Source of the DNA: Sphaerochaeta globosa str. Buddy
Lineage (GTDB): Bacteria; Spirochaetota; Spirochaetia; Sphaerochaetales; Sphaerochaetaceae
Direction of reading: 5' to 3'
Length of the DNA stretch: 64,000 nucleotides
Assembly (NCBI RefSeq): GCF_000190435.1
Contig: NC_015152.1
Location: forward strand, 378,458 to 442,457
A program made the position numbers and the translations under genes. The notes beneath the pieces were generated by a model that had not been told where the DNA came from, did no database searches, and was given only the letters and a program-made list of their open reading frames with translations. Below are positions 63,960 to 64,000 of the stretch, piece by piece. Within the stretch, counting starts at the first letter, position 1. Each line of letters begins with the position of its first letter.

Positions 63960-64000
63960 CGCCGTGTCTCCTTACTGGTAGTGTAGCCTGAGTATGAGAG

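Overview
The window most likely comes from a fermentative, carbohydrate-scavenging spirochaete close to Sphaerochaeta. This rests on the two solute-binding proteins, whose signal peptides end in the same V/LF-x-AGTKE pattern, on several carbohydrate ABC importers without their own ATPase, and on the mix of glycosidases. That is inference from protein style; there is no rRNA gene. No tRNA, CRISPR array or replication origin was recognised.

Region 1 (about 1-10920, + strand) is a pectin or acidic-glycan utilisation operon. It holds a sugar-acid dehydrogenase, GH105, GH28, a YesM/YesN-type two-component pair, an ABC importer (binding protein and two permeases) and a sulfatase. The first genes overlap. 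An RNA hairpin separates the binding protein from its permeases.

Region 2 (10920-15272) holds an APC amino-acid permease, a shortened RibF-like riboflavin kinase that overlaps it, and a GH112 galactosyl-N-acetylhexosamine phosphorylase.

Region 3 (15273-53769, + strand) is a very large surface-polysaccharide locus, mostly AT-rich and interrupted by GC-rich tracts. It starts with a CapD/FlaA1-type dehydratase whose 3' two-thirds is abruptly GC-rich. Next come an aldolase / PLP-decarboxylase / class-IV aminotransferase trio around the priming sugar transferase, a Wzz-like protein, glycosyltransferases, a Wzy polymerase and a Wzx flippase split by an intact IS1595-type element with perfect ends and an 8-bp target duplication. 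A membrane-anchored GH78 alpha-L-rhamnosidase-like protein, a sugar epimerase and an acetyltransferase follow. Two near-identical rmlD-rmlB-rmlC sets, exactly 6654 bp apart, flank a nucleotidyltransferase, a galacturonokinase-like GHMP kinase, a glycosyltransferase and the only rmlA. The last third carries a second set of glycosyltransferases, a pyruvyl transferase and an FrhB-like reductase, a second, intact Wzx, a broken IS, a second Wzy/WaaL-like protein and a GT4. The pattern suggests repeated swapping of AT-rich cassettes by recombination in conserved GC-rich dTDP-rhamnose and dehydratase genes.

Region 4 (53779-60299, - strand) is an operon of binding protein, two permeases, GH31 and LacI. 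Its strong promoter is followed directly by a LacI-type palindrome, so the last gene probably represses the operon.

Region 5 (60425-63959, - strand) is a tightly coupled operon of GH29 alpha-L-fucosidase, CutC-family protein and M81 (MlrC) family protein.
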